Shown here piece after piece: positions 13,121 through 26,347 of a stretch of 64,000 nt of DNA. The translations under genes were made by a program, and so were the position numbers. Every line of letters starts with the position of its first letter. Within the stretch, counting starts at the first letter, position 1. The DNA is taken from assembly GCF_963678635.1 (NCBI RefSeq), contig NC_087063.1, positions 63,037,290 through 63,101,289 of the forward strand, in the 5' to 3' direction. This DNA is from Symsagittifera roscoffensis (lineage: Eukaryota > Xenacoelomorpha > Acoela > Convolutidae). The notes under the pieces were generated by a model, which worked only from the letters and a program-made list of their open reading frames with translations, searched no databases and had not been told where the DNA came from.

Positions 13121-16100
13121 TTCCCTGACAAGTCGAGCTCTTTTTTGATTGCTTACTTTTTGTTTGATCTACACCAAAAAAGATGAAATCAATCTTTAAT
13201 TTGTTTATCATTAAAAACAAAATTATCAAGACATTTGCATGTTTTTTCTTACACTTATTCTTTTGTTAGGACTTTTCGTAATTATAAGTCTTCTAGTAAA
13301 ATTTTTGCCCTTTCAAAATCTCCCAATTGTTCTCAAGTTATTTATTTACCTATTGAGAAATCGTCACTGAATAGAAACAGAGAAATGAAATAACCTGAGT
13401 GTGTCTGTTTTTACACACATCAAAACGCATCAAAACATCGTAAAACTGTTGGAGTTTGGAGCTTCAATGATAATGAAGCTCGAGTTTAAGTTGTTTATTT
13501 TGAAATGTTTAAAATCTTTAGAAAAGGCTCGGAGTTGATTGGTTGACTTCAAAGCTGTGGAAAGTTTCATGAAAAAGGAAACTTGATTCTTTTTAGTTGA
13601 TATCAAAATTGTTGGAAATTAAATGATAAGTGAAACTCGATTCCGTTTGGTTGATAACAAAACCGCTGAAATTTCATGATAAGTTAAGCTCGATTTTCTT
13701 TGGTCGATATCAAATTTTGTTAAATTCCCTTACATGTAGAGCTCATTTCTGATTGCTTGATTTTGTTTGATCTATACTAAACAGGATGGAATCCATTTCT
13801 ACTTGTTTATTTTTGAAAACAAAGTGATCAGGATTTTCGCATGTTTTTTACATACACTTATTCTTTATTAGGACTTTTTGTAAATTTAAGTCTTTTAGTA
13901 AGATATTTGCAATTTCAAAAGCTCCCAACTGTTCTCAAGTTATTTCTTTACATATTGAGAAATCGCCAATGAAGACAAACATTAAATTGGAACAACCTGA
14001 ATGTGGTTGTTTTTTACACTCATCAAATCAAATCAAAACATCGTAAAACAGTTGGAGTTTCGAGCTTCAATGACAATGAAGCTCGATTTTAAGTTATTTA
14101 TTTTGAAACGTATAATATCCATAGAAAAGCCCGTGAATTGATTGATGCGCTTCAAAATTGTAGAAAGTTTCATGAAAAAGGAAACTTGATTCTTTCTGGT
14201 TGATATCAAAACTGTTGGAAGTTATAGGATAAGTGAAGCTCATTCTGTTTGGTTGATAACAAAACCGCTGAAAATTTCATGATAAGTAAGCTCGATTTTT
14301 TTTGGTTGATATCAAATTTTGTTCAAATCCATTACAAGTAGAGCTCTTTTTTGATTGCTTAATTTTCGTTTGATCTACACCAAAAAGGATGAAATCCATC
14401 TTTAATTTGTTTGTCAATAAAAAAGAATTATCAAGATATTTGCACATTTTTTTCTTAATTTTATTCTTTTCTTCGGACTATTCCTAATTATAAGTCTTCT
14501 ACTAAAATTTTTGCGAGTTTCGAAAACGCAAAAGTTATTTCTTTAACTATTGAAAAATCGTCACTGAATAGAAACAGAAAATTGAGTTATTTCTTTAACT
14601 ATTGAAAAATCGTCACTGAATAGAAACAGAAAATTGAAATAATCTGAGTATGGTTGTTTTTAAACTCATCAAAACGCATCAAAATAACCTAAAACAGTTG
14701 GAGTTACGAGTTTTAATGATAATGAAGCTTGATTTTAAGTTATTTAATTTGAAACGTATAAAATCCATAGAAAATAGCCGGGAGTTGATTGGCTGACTTC
14801 AAAACTGTAGAAAATTTCATGATAATTGAAACTTGATTCTTTTTGGTTGATATCAAAACTGTTGAAAATTAAATGATAAGTGAAACTCGATTCTGTTTGG
14901 TTGATAACAAAACCGCTGAAAATTTCATGATGAGTTAAGCTCAATTTTCTTTGGTTGATATCAAATTTTGTTAAATTCCCTGACAAGTCGAGCTCTTTTT
15001 TGATTGCTTACTTTTTGTTTGATCTACACCAAAAAAGATGAAATCAATCTTTAATTTGTTTATCATTAAAAACAAAATTATCAAGACATTTGCATGTTTT
15101 TTTTTCGTACACTTGTTCTTATGTTAGGACTTTTCGTAATTATAAGTCTTCTAGTAAGATTTTTGCACTTTCAAAATCTCCCAATTGTTCTCAAGTTTTT
15201 TATTTACGTATTGAGAAATCGTCACTGAATAGAAACAGAGAAATGAAATAACCTGAGTGTGTCTGTTTTACACACATCAAAACGCATCAAAACATCGTAA
15301 AACTGTTGGAGTTTGGAGCTTCAAGGATAATAAAGCTCGAGTTTAAGTTGTTTAAATTGAAATGTTTAAAATCTTTAGAAAAGGCTCGGAGTTGATTGGT
15401 TGACTTCAAAGCTGTGGAAAGTTTCATGAAAAAGGAAACTTGATTCTTTTTAGTTGATATCAAAATTGTTGGAAGTTAAATGATAAGTGAAACTCGATTC
15501 CGTTTGGTTGATAACAAAACCGCTGAAATTCATGATAAGTTAAGCTCGATTTTCTTTGGTTGATATCAAATTTTTTTTAAATTCCCTTACATGTAGAGCT
15601 CATTTCTGATTGCTTGATTTTGTTTGATCTATACTAAACAGGATGGAATCCATTTCTATTTGTTTATTTTTAACAACAAAATGATCAAGATTTTCGTATG
15701 TTTTTACGTACACTTATTCTTTGTTAGGACTTTTCGTAATTATAAGTCTTCTAGTAAGATTTTTGCAATTTCAAAATCTCCCAATTGTTCTCAAGTTATT
15801 TCTTTACATATTGAGAAATCGTCACTGAAGAGAAACATTAAATTGGAACAACCTGAGTGTGGTTGTTTTTTACACTCATCAAATCAAATCAAAACATCGT
15901 AAAACAGTTGGAGTTTTGAGCTTCAATGACAATGAAGCTCGATTTTAAGTTATTTATTTTGAAACGTATAATATCCATAGAAAAGCCCGTGAATTGATTG
16001 ATGCGCTTCAAAATTGTAGAAAGTTTCATGAAAAAGGAAACTTGATTCTTTCTGGTCGATATCAAAACTGTTGGAAGTTATAGGATAAGTGAAGCTCATT

Positions 16101-18681
16101 CTGTTTGGTTGATAACAAAACCCCTGAAAATTTCATGATAAGTAAGCTCGATTTTTTTGGTTGATATCAAATTTTGTTCAATTCCATTACAAGTAGTGCT
16201 CTTTTTTGATTGCCTAATTTTCGTTTGATTTACACCAAAAAGGATGAAATCCATCTTTAATTTGTTTATCAATAAAAACAAATTATCAAGATATTTGAAC
16301 ATTTTTTTCTTAATTTTATTCTTTTCTTGGGACTATTCCTAATTATAAGTCTTCTACTAAAATTTTTTCGAGTTTCGAAAACGCAAAAGTTATTTCTTTA
16401 ACTATTGAAAAATCGTCACTGAATAGAAACAGAAAATTGAGTTATTTCTTTAACTATTGAAAAATCGTCACTGAATAGAAACAAAAAATTGAAATAATCT
16501 GAGTATGGTTGTTTTTACACTCATCAAAACGCATCAAAATAACTTAAAACAGTTGGAGTTACGAGTTTTAATGATAATGAAGCTTGATTTTAAGTTATTT
16601 AATTTGAAACGTATAAAATCCATAGAAAATAGCCGAGAGTTGATTGGCTGACTTCAAAACTGTAGAAAATTTCATGATAATTGAAACTTGATTCTTTTTG
16701 GTTGATATCAAAACTGTTGAAAATTAAATGATAAGTGAAACTCGATTCTGTTTGGTTGATAACAAAACCGCTGAAAATTTCATGATGAGTTAAGCTCAAT
16801 TTTCTTTGGTTGATATCAAATTTTGTTAAATTCCCTGACAAGTCGAGCTCTTTTTTGATTGCTTACTTTTTGTTTGATCTACACCAAAAAAGATGAAATC
16901 AATCTTTAATTTGTTTATCATTAAAAACAAAATTATCAAGACATTTGCATGTTTTTTTCGTACACTTGTTCTTATGTTAGGACTTTTCGTAATTATAAGT
17001 CTTCTAGTAAGATTTTTGCACTTTCAAAATCTCCCAATTGTTCTCAAGTTTTTTATTTACGTATTGAGAAATCGTCACTGAATAGAAACAGAGAAATGAA
17101 ATAACCTTAGTGTGTCTGTTTTACACACATCAAAACGCATCAAAACATCGTAAAACTGTTGGAGTTTGGAGCTTCAAGGATAATAAAGCTCGAGTTTAAG
17201 TTGTTTAAATTGAAATGTTTAAAATCTTTAGAAAAGGCTCGGAGTTGATTGGTTGACTTCAAAGCTGTGGAAAGTTTCATGAAAAAGGAAACTTGATTCT
17301 TTTTAGTTGATATCAAAATTGTTGGAAGTTAAATGATAAGTGAAACTCGATTCCGTTTGGTTGATAACAAAACCGCTGAAATTCATGATAAGTTAAGCTC
17401 GATTTTCTTTGGTTGATATCAAATTTTTTTTAAATTCCCTTACATGTAGAGCTCATTTCTGATTGCTTGATTTTGTTTGATCTATACTAAACAGGATGGA
17501 ATCCATTTCTATTTGTTTATTTTTAACAACAAAATGATCAAGATTTTCGTATGTTTTTACGTACACTTATTCTTTGTTAGGACTTTTCGTAATTATAAGT
17601 CTTCTAGTAAGATTTTTGCAATTTCAAAATCTCCCAATTGTTCTCAAGTTCTTTCTTTACATATTGAGAAATCGTCACTGAAGAGAAACATTAAATTGGA
17701 ACAACCTGAGTGTGGTTGTTTTTTACACTCATCAAATCAAATCAAAACATCGTAAAACAGTTGGAGTTTTGAGCTTCAATGACAATGAAGCTCGATTTTA
17801 AGTTATTTATTTTGAAACGTATAATATCCATAGAAAAGCCCGTGAATTGATTGATGCGCTTCAAAATTGTAGAAAGTTTCATGAAAAAGGAAACTTGATT
17901 CTTTCTGGTCGATATCAAAACTGTTGGAAGTTATAGGATAAGTGAAGCTCATTCTGTTTGGTTGATAACAAAACCCCTGAAAATTTCATGATAAGTAAGC
18001 TCGATTTTTTTGGTTGATATCAAATTTTGTTCAATTCCATTACAAGTAGTGCTCTTTTTTGATTGCCTAATTTTCGTTTGATTTACACCAAAAAGGATGA
18101 AATCCATCTTTAATTTGTTTATCAATAAAAACAAATTATCAAGATATTTGAACATTTTTTTCTTAATTTTATTCTTTTCTTGGGACTATTCCTAATTATA
18201 AGTCTTCTACTAAAATTTTTTCGAGTTTCGAAAACGCAAAAGTTATTTCTTTAACTATTGAAAAATCGTCACTGAATAGAAACAGAAAATTGAGTTATTT
18301 CTTTAACTATTGAAAAATCGTCACTGAATAGAAACAAAAAATTGAAATAATCTGAGTATGGTTGTTTTTACACTCATCAAAACGCATCAAAATAACTTAA
18401 AACAGTTGGAGTTACGAGTTTTAATGATAATGAAGCTTGATTTTAAGTTATTTAATTTGAAACGTATAAAATCCATAGAAAATAGCCGAGAGTTGATTGG
18501 CTGACTTCAAAACTGTAGAAAATTTCATGATAATTGAAACTTGATTCTTTTTGGTTGATATCAAAACTGTTGAAAATTAAATGATAAGTGAAACTCAATT
18601 CTGTTTGGTTGATAACAAAACCGCTGAAAATTTCATGATGAGTTAAGCTCAATTTTCTTTGGTTGATATCAAATTTTGTTA
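13121..18681 (+). repeat. Higher-order repeat B, three copies of 1,855 bp
   Basis: TTCCCTGACAAGTCGAGCTC marks copy starts at 13,121, 14,976 and 16,831, so the first two periods are exactly 1,855 bp; the third copy is about 2 bp shorter. Copies two and three differ at only a handful of positions by eye (a 2-bp T-run change, a few single substitutions), which means a very recent duplication. Copy one is visibly more diverged. Each copy carries a small tandem duplication of about 52 bp (first seen at about 14,533-14,640). Confidence 0.88.
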
Positions 18682-20826
18682 ATTTCCTTTACAAGTAGAG
18701 CTTTTTCTGAGTGCTTGATTTCTGCTTGATCTACACCAAACAGGATGAAATCCATCTCTATTTGTTTATCTTTAAAAATAAAATGATCGAGATTTTGCAT
18801 GTTTTTTTCCTTACATTTCTTCTTTTCGTGGGACTATTCGTAATTAGAAGTCTTTTACTTAGAATTTTGCGAGTTTCAAAATCTCCCATTTGTTCTCAAG
18901 TTACTTCTTCCCTTCTTGAGATATCGTTACTGATTAGAAACGGAAAATTGGAACAACCTGGGCGAGGTTGTTTTACACTCATCAAAACGCCTCAAAATTA
19001 CATAAAGTTGTTGGAGTTTCGAGCTTCAAGGATGATGAAGCTCAATTCTAAGTTCTTTTTTTTGAAACGTACACAATCCATAGAAAAGTTTCGGAGTTGA
19101 ATGGTTGACTTCAAAACTGTCGAAAATTTCATGAAATAAGAATTGTCAATCTTTTTGGTTGATATCAAAACTGTTGAAAGCTATATGATAAGTGAAGCTC
19201 GATTGTATTTGGTTTACAGCAAAACCGCTGAAAATTTCATGATAAGTTAAGCTCGAGTTTCTTTGGTTGATATCAAATTTTGTTAAATTCCCTTACAAGT
19301 AGTGCTCTTTTCTGATAGCTTGAGTTTTGTTTGATCTACATTCTTTTGTTGGGATTTTTCGTAATTATAAGTCTTCCAGTAAGATTTTTTCAACTTTCAA
19401 AATCTCCCAATTGTTCTCAAGTTATTTCTTTACCTATTGAGAAATCGTCACTGAATAGAAACATAAAAATAGAATAACCTGAGCGTTGTTGTTTTTACAC
19501 ACATCAAAACGCATCAACTTATCGTAAGACTGTTGGAGTTTTGAGCTTCAATGATAATGAAGCTCGATTTTAAGTTATCAATTTTCAAACGTTAAAAATC
19601 CAAAGAAAAGGCTCGGAGTTGTTTGGTTGACTTCAAAGCTGTACAAAAATTCATGCAAAAAGTAACTTGATTCTTTTTGATTGATATCAAAACTGTTGAA
19701 AGTTATATGATAAGTGAAGCTTGATTCTGTTTTGTTGATAAGAAAACCGCTGAAAATTTCTTGATAAGTTAAGCTCGATTTTCTTTGGTTGATATCATTT
19801 TTTGTTAAATTCCCTTACAAGTAGAGCTCTTTTCTGAAGGCTTGTTTGATCTACACCAAAAAGGATGAAACCATCTCTTTTTGTTTATCTTTAAAAACTA
19901 AATGATCAAGACTTTTGCATGTTTTTTTCTTACACTTATTCTTTTCTTATGACTTTCCGTAATGAAAAGTCTTCTAGTAAGATTTTTGTAACTTTCAAAA
20001 TCTCCCAATTGTTCTCAAGTTATTCCTTTACCTATTGAGAAATTGTCACTGATTAGAAACAGAAAATTAGAATAACCTGAGTGTGGTTGTTTTTACATAC
20101 ATCAAATTGTATCAAAACATCGTAAAACTGTTGGTGTTTTGAGCTTCAATGATAATGAAGCTCGTTTTTCAGTTATTTATATTGAAATGTAAAAAATCCT
20201 TAGAAAAGGGTCGGAGTTGATTGGTTGACTTCAAAGCTGTAGAAAGTTTCATGAAAAAAGTAACTTGATTCTTTTTGGTTGATATCAAAACTGTTGAAAA
20301 TTAAATGATAAGTGAAGCGCGATTCTGTTTGGTTGATAACAAAACGGCTGAAAATTTCATCATAAGTTATGCTCGATTTTCTTTGGTTGATATCAAATTT
20401 TGTAAATTTCCCTTACAAGTAGAGCTTTTTCTCAGTGCTTGATTTTTGCTTGATTTACACAAAACAGAATGAAATCCATCTCTATTTGTTTATCTTTAAA
20501 AATTAAATGATCAAGATGTTTGCATGTTTTATTCTTAGACTTATTCTTTTGTTAGAACTTTTCGTAATTATAAGTCTTCTAGTAAGGTTTTCGCACTTTC
20601 AAAATCTCCCAATTGTTCTCAAGTTATTTCTTTACCTATTGAGAAATTGTCACTGACTAGAACGAGAAAATTGGAATAAACTGAGTGTGGTTGTTTTTAC
20701 ACACATCGAAACGCATCAAAACATCGTAAAACTGTTGGAGTTTCGTACTTCAATGATAATGAAGCTCGATTTTAAGTTATTTATATTGAAACAAAAAAAA
20801 CCTTAGAAAAGGCTCGGAGTTGTAAG

Positions 20827-22680
20827 AAAATCAAGCACTCAGAAAAAGCTCTACTTGTAAGAGATTTTAACAAAAAGTTGAAATCAACCAAAGAAGATCA
20901 ACCTTACTTATAATGAAATTTTCAGCGGTTTTGTTATCAACCAAACAGAATCGAGCTTCACTTATCATAAAACTTTCAACAGTTTTGATATCAAACGAAA
21001 AGAATCAATTTTATTTTTTCATGAATTTTTCTACAGTTTTGAAGTCAACCGAGCAACTCGGTTTGCGATGGAAATTTTTCGATGGATTTTATACGTTACA
21101 AAGAAAAATAACCTAAAATCTAGCTTCATTATCATTGAAGCTCGAACCACAAAAAATTTGATGATGTTTTTGAAGCGTTCTCGTGAGTGTAAAAACAACC
21201 ACACTCAGGGTATTCCACTTTTTTGTTTCTATTCAGTGGCGATTTCTCAATAGGTAAAGAAGTAACTTGAGAACAAACGGTAGATTTTGAAAATCGCAAA
21301 AATCTTAGTGAAGACATATAAATACGAATAGTCCCAAGAAAAGAATAAATGTAAGAAAAAAATATGCAAAAATCTTGATCAATTTGTTTTCAAAGGTAAA
21401 CAAAAAAACGATGGATTTTATCCTTTTTGGTGAAGACCAAACAAAAATGAAGCAATCAAAAAACAGCTCTACTTCTAAAGGAATTTAACAAATTTTGATA
21501 TCAACCAAAGAAAATCGAGCTTTACTAATCATGAAATTTTCAGCAGTTTTGTTATCGACCAAACAGAATCGAGCTTCACTTATCATATAAATTTCAACAG
21601 TTTTGCTATCAACCAAAAATAATCAAACTTCATTTATCCTAAATTTTCTTCAGTTTTGAAGTCAACCAATCAACTCCGAGCCTTTTCTAAGGTTTTATAT
21701 GTTTCAATATAATTAACTGAAAATCGAGCTTCATTATCATTGAAGGTTGAAACTCCAACAGTTTTACGATGTTTTGATGCGTTCTGATGTGTGTAAAAAC
21801 AACGACACTCAGGTTATTCCAATTTTCTGTTTCTATTCAGTGACGATTTCTCAATAGGTAAAGAAATAACTTGAGAACAATTGGGAGATTTCGAAAGTGC
21901 AAAAACCTTACTAGAAGACTTATTATTACGAATAGTGTCCAGAAAAAAAATAAAATTAAGAAAAAAATATGCAAATATCTTAATCATTTTGTTTTCAAAG
22001 GTCAGCTAAATAAAGATATAGTTCATCGTTTTTGGTATAGATCAAAAATATCAAGCGATCAGAAAAGAGCTCTAATTACGAAAAGTCCTAACAAAAGAAT
22101 TAGTGTAAGAAAAAAACATGCGAAAATCTTGATCATTTAATTTTTAAAGATAAACAAATTAAAGATGAATTTCATCCTGTTTGGTATAGATCAAGCAAAA
22201 ATCAATCACTCAGAAAAAGCTCTACTTGTAAGGAAATTAACAAAATTTGATATCAACCAAAGAAAATCGAGCTTAACCTATCATGAAACTTTCAGCTGTT
22301 TTGATATCAGCCAAAAAGAATCAAGTTTCTTTTTTCATGAAACTTTCTACAGCTTTGAAGTCAACCAATCAATCCGAGCTTTTTCTAAGGATTTTATACA
22401 TATCAATATAAATAACTTATAATCGAGCTTCATTATCATTGAAGCTCAAAACTCCAACAGTTTAACGATGTTTTGATACGTTTTGATGTGTGTAAAAAAA
22501 CCACACTCAGGTTATTCTAATTTTTTGTTTCTATTCAGTAACGATTTCTCAATAGCTAAAAAAATAACTTGAGAACAATTGGGAGATTTTGAAAGTTACA
22601 AAAATCCTACTAGAAGACTTTTAATTACGGAAAGTCCTAACAAAAGAATAAGTGTAAGAAAAAGAACATGCAAAAGTCTT
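20827..22680 (-). repeat. Satellite array, inverted segment
   Basis: After about 20,826 the same monomer continues as its reverse complement: ACTTGAGAACAATTGGGAGA and TTTCTATTCAGTGACGATTT replace their complements. The forward unit stops just after AAAGGCTCGGAGTTG and the inverted one begins inside a different part of the monomer, so the junction is a breakpoint and not a simple palindrome. The inverted part holds about three monomers and ends near 22,680, where the segmental duplication begins. Confidence 0.9.
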
Positions 22681-23700
22681 GATCATTTAGACAGATCAAG
22701 AATTCTTGAACCGAGACATTTTTGTAGAGTTGAAAGACTCTGATGAACAAAAAAAAATTCATCGTAATTCTTGATCGTTCATTTATGCTTTCTGTTGAAG
22801 TTTCGATTAATGATAAAATTAACAAGAGCAATGGTCGAGTTCATTTTATTGTGAATTTCTCATAGAAAATCAGTCCAAAAATCCTTGTTCTACATATTTA
22901 AATTATTGCAGCAAAGTTAGGTGACACTTATTTGTTGAAAAATTCTAACAAAGTACTGGATAATTATGAAGAGTCGAATAACTGAATAAATTTTTTTTTA
23001 GCTATCATTGCTTTAGTTTAGTGATAAGGTAAAGATTCAGAACTAATCCAACATAAAAACATAGGTTACTATTTATGTGTAAACTATCTGAAATTTTGTT
23101 ACCGTTTGATGTTTTAGGTAAATATAGGAAATTTTAGATGTTTAAAGAATATTTTCTTTGAGGTAAACGCAACTCGCAGACAAAATTTTTGATTAATTGA
23201 TACAGTTTTATAGTAATTTATCTGGGTTTTTTGCTGAAGCCAAGAGGATTCTTTTTTTCATTGATGATACCAAATGGAGCAAAAATAAGAATCGGGTAGT
23301 TTTCTGATAGTTTTCTGTAATTAAACAGACTGAAAAAATTATCAGAAGCAGATTTATTAGCTCTCATTGACATAATACTTGAAGGGATGCACGTAGACAC
23401 AATGTGAAGTTCTTGGTTTTAATCTGATTATGTTTTATTTTATTTCAATATAAAAGCTAAAAAAGTTAGAGAAATTTGTTTGATAAAGTCCGCTTTATTT
23501 TTTGTAAGAATTTTTCTCGAAACATTTTAGATTACATCCAATAGAATTACCCTTAAACTGTTCATGAAACTCAACGTAGAATTACACCCAATCAATTTCA
23601 TTTTACCAGCTACATGTGCTTATGAATTCTATTTGGAATGTTCGAAATCAGTTTAATATTTCATCACAAAGCTTACATAAGTACTATGACAGAACCGTGG

Positions 23701-24205
23701 TCATAAAAAAAAACAATCTTTTGTTTTCAAGCAATCAGGTTCAGATTTTGAGTTTTGTTCCTTACAAACCCTCTCTACAAAAGCTGAGCCTATAGTTTCA
23801 GTTGATTCAAGTTTTTGATAAGAACTCAGATAATGTCTCTTAAACTTTTCGGAATAATTCTTGCAAGGCTTATGTCTTCTTGCATTGCTTGGTGTTTTTT
23901 CTGCTCGTTTATATTTCAAATTAAATTGAACTGTAAGGGTATGCTGGATAAAAGTTTCTGCTCTTGATGTGACAATGCCTATGCAAAACCGTTTTTACAA
24001 AGATGGTCAATTTCTTGACAAATGAATGAATTGATATTTATATAATCTCTGGAAAGTTTGATTGAGAAAGAAACCTAAATGGAAATTGAAACTCTCAAAG
24101 AAATAATAAGATTATGAGAAGACACGCAATAATCTTGTGTTACTTTGTTTTTTTTTTCGTAAAACTCACTCGCGGGAAACAGAAGTAAACAATGATTTTC
24201 ATTAT
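23701..24205 (-). pseudogene. Broken copy of the minus gene of the divergent pair (copy 1)
   Basis: Counterpart of the minus-strand gene at 49,803-50,351 inside the Polinton. Recognisable pieces are KFKRHYLSSYQKLESTETIG, matching KFKRHYLSSSQKIASTQTLG, and the N-terminal VTQDYCVSSH, matching VTQDYCVSNH. The two pieces lie in different frames separated by stops, so it is not functional. Its value is that it shows which residues are shared between copies: the basic core and the C-x3-H start. Confidence 0.7.
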
Positions 24206-24316
24206 ATTCGGAAAACAAAAACAGGGAGAGCTTGACACTTTGCAGCTGCCATCTGGAAGAAAGGTTTTTGAGGTAAATTGTGCACTTATATAGGAGAAGT
24301 AACGCCCACCCAAGTT

Positions 24317-24326
24317 CCATTTATGG
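24317..24326. promoter_or_regulatory. CArG box in the gene-pair relic
   Basis: CCATTTATGG, a perfect CC(A/T)6GG site, between the two broken divergent genes. It lies in the place where the Polinton copy has two CArG boxes, so the site has outlived the coding frames. Confidence 0.55.
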
Positions 24327-24422
24327 AGTTTTTATTAAAAAAACCTTGATTCAAACGATTTGCTTCCATTTTCAATTAATCTCAAAGTAATTTCTCTCAT
24401 CAGTTTGCTCTTATTCTCAGAA

Positions 24423-24935
24423 ATGTACTCCAGAAAAGATAATAGTCCCTACTACATTGAGTTCTCAAGAACTCAAACCAAAATGAGGAGATTTGTTCGG
24501 TCCCAAAAATCCTACAAGCATTTAAATATTTTGAGCCCTGCATCCAAATATTTCAGAAAATTGAGTTGAGACAATTCGAAAAAACCCAGCCAATCTAACT
24601 TGGTGAAAAAGAAGGAAAAAGGGTGATAACAGTGATCCGCAATACCGTCAATCACGATGCTGAAAATTTTGAATTCGAGCCTATTTATGAAATCAAACCT
24701 TGCAAAGAATCAACTATGGGTCAGGAGCTCGACAGCTGTATTAGAGTACTTAAAATTGCAATATACGACTTGAGGAGAGTGTGTGTCACAATCAAGAAAT
24801 ACAGGGTTAACCAGTCGTCCTTTTTTCACATTCAACTTTTCACTGCAAAGGAAAAAATAGGTCCTGAAGCAAGTTGCCTTTTTAAACTGAATATTTTCAA
24901 AGAACTGTCCTAAATTTTTGGAGACTTATGTTTGA
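24423..24935 (+). pseudogene. Broken copy of the plus gene of the divergent pair (copy 1)
   Basis: Starts MYSRKDNSPYYIEF, against MFSRKDILPNYIEF in the Polinton gene at 50,639. It runs to about 24,569, shifts frame, and resumes at about 24,623 with VNHDAENFEFEPIYEI and RRVCVTIKKYRVNQSSFFHI. At least one frameshift and a truncated C-terminus make it a pseudogene. The RRVCVTIKKY strand and the following strand are the best kept part, which fits that being the structural core. Confidence 0.72.
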
Positions 24936-25640
24936 TGATAGTTGTTTTATGTTTGGTACCTGGACTGTTTTTGGATCAAATTTTTTTCCTGCGTTGGTGT
25001 GTACAATTAAAGCTAGAAACTTAATTGTAATACTTGATGAAAATATGAAAAGAAAAGATGTTCAACTACTGTTTTCAATTTAAATATTAAGTGGCGGAAA
25101 AATTATGATATTTGTTGCAATTATAAACACAGAATAACAAAAAAACGTAGAAAAAACAATTATTTTGAATTAGATGGAATTTTAGATGGAGATTTACAAA
25201 ACTGGAGAGGAAAAAAAAGACTTAATTTGCCAGACTTATGAACAATGTTTTTTTCATTAGAAGAATGGGTGGCCCAAATTGAGTGATCAAAAAAAAAAAC
25301 GAGGAAAATTTTTATTTAAAAAAAATTAAGAAAAGGAAAGTCATAAATTTCGAGTGACTCAGTATGATTGAATTATTTTGAAATTGTTTGAAGATAAGAT
25401 TTCTAAAATCTGAGAAGTGTTTGATGAATTTTATATATGTGATCACGTCAATCTGTTAATTGATATTCAAATTGATCAAAACTTTAAATGAAAGAATGAT
25501 CTCTTCTGATTGGTTGATATCAAAATGGTTTAAATTTTTTTTAAAAAACAATTTATTAAAACTCCAGTATAACCAAAAGCTCAGAACTGACTGGCTCAGA
25601 GAGGCTCAGAACTGATTGAAAGTTTTTTATTGGAGGACAC

Positions 25641-25870
25641 TCAATTTCTTGAAAATGAATTAATAATTTTTTAATCTCTGAAAAAAAGATCGAGAGAGGT
25701 TCCTATTAAAATAAATGACCCTTGCAACTCTCCAGGAAACAGAAAAAGTTTTGAGTAGACACCCAATAATCTTACAATGTGTTTTTAAAAAAACTCGCTG
25801 GAAATAGAAAAAAAAACACTGATTTCTATTATATTCTGGATAAAAGATGGGAAGAGCTTGACACAGAGCA
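25641..25870 (-). pseudogene. Fragment of the minus gene of the pair (copy 2)
   Basis: Nucleotide match to the 5' half of the pair's minus gene and its leader (GAGCTTGACACAGAGCAGCT, TTTCCAGCGAGTTTTT). The 3' half with the KFKRHYLSS core is missing. No usable frame. Confidence 0.5.
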
Positions 25871-26347
25871 GCTGCCATCTGGAAGAAAAAATTTTAAGGA
25901 GATATGTGGACCTAAATAGGAGAAGTAACGCCCACATAATTTCTATACAAGGATATTTCAAACAAAACATTGCATGTTTGGTATTGTTTCGATATATGGA
26001 AACCATGATGAATCATACTAATTGTTTCCATTTTCATTTATTCTCAAAATCTTTTTTGTCAATTCTCCACATTTGATCAGGTCACTTTTTTATTCAAAAT
26101 GTTCGGTTATTTGATCCAACTTTCCAGTAACTAACCTATGTTTTCTGTTGAAGTCATGCAAAAATATTTTTTATGGAAGTTACTAAAAATTTTGATATCT
26201 TTTTGTAAAAAACAAGCTGACAACTTTATCAGAATCAGATGTACGAACTCTCAATGAAATTTAACGCCATCCAAATCAAATAAACAAACTGCAAAAAAAA
26301 ATTAACTCTATGTTTAGATTTACTCCACATTTAAACAGGTCATTTTT

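Larger units (their letters stand above)
1..20826 (+). repeat. Large satellite array, forward orientation
   Basis: Tandem array of a monomer of about 585-615 bp. Anchors such as GAAATCGTCACTGAATAGAA recur near 670, 1275, 1885, 2500 and onward with small changes. Each monomer holds a 54-bp subrepeat (starting TTGGTTGATATCAAAACTG) in about four diverged copies, then a T-rich part, then a conserved hairpin. Short open frames appear on both strands because 54 bp is a multiple of three. They carry an 18-residue periodicity (for example VDTKTVANHMISEAQFYL), but stops interrupt them in every monomer and they are not counted as genes. One interval (2500 to 2905) is about 200 bp short. Other interspersed genes were not seen. 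Confidence 0.93.
22690..25640 (+). repeat. Segmental duplication, copy A1
   Basis: Matches 30,620-32,150 (A2) over its two ends, with divergence of roughly a tenth by eye. Shared landmarks include GAAAATCAGTCCAAAAATC, AACATAAAAACATAGGTTAC and, at the right end, TTCTGATTGGTTGATATCAA. A1 contains about 1.25 kb (23.68-24.92 kb) that is absent from A2 and holds a broken gene pair. Outside that pair (22,690-23,700 and 24,940-25,640) I see no gene, only AT-rich diverged sequence with scattered stops. Confidence 0.75.

Noticed and set aside
1-22680. Dozens of 60-130-residue open frames on both strands
   Set aside because: They follow the 54-bp repeat period, recur with the monomer, and are cut by stops in sister monomers. 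They are by-products of the satellite.
1-22680. CRISPR-like or bacterial repeat array
   Set aside because: Units are about 600 bp and diverged, without constant short repeats and unique spacers, in animal DNA with introns.
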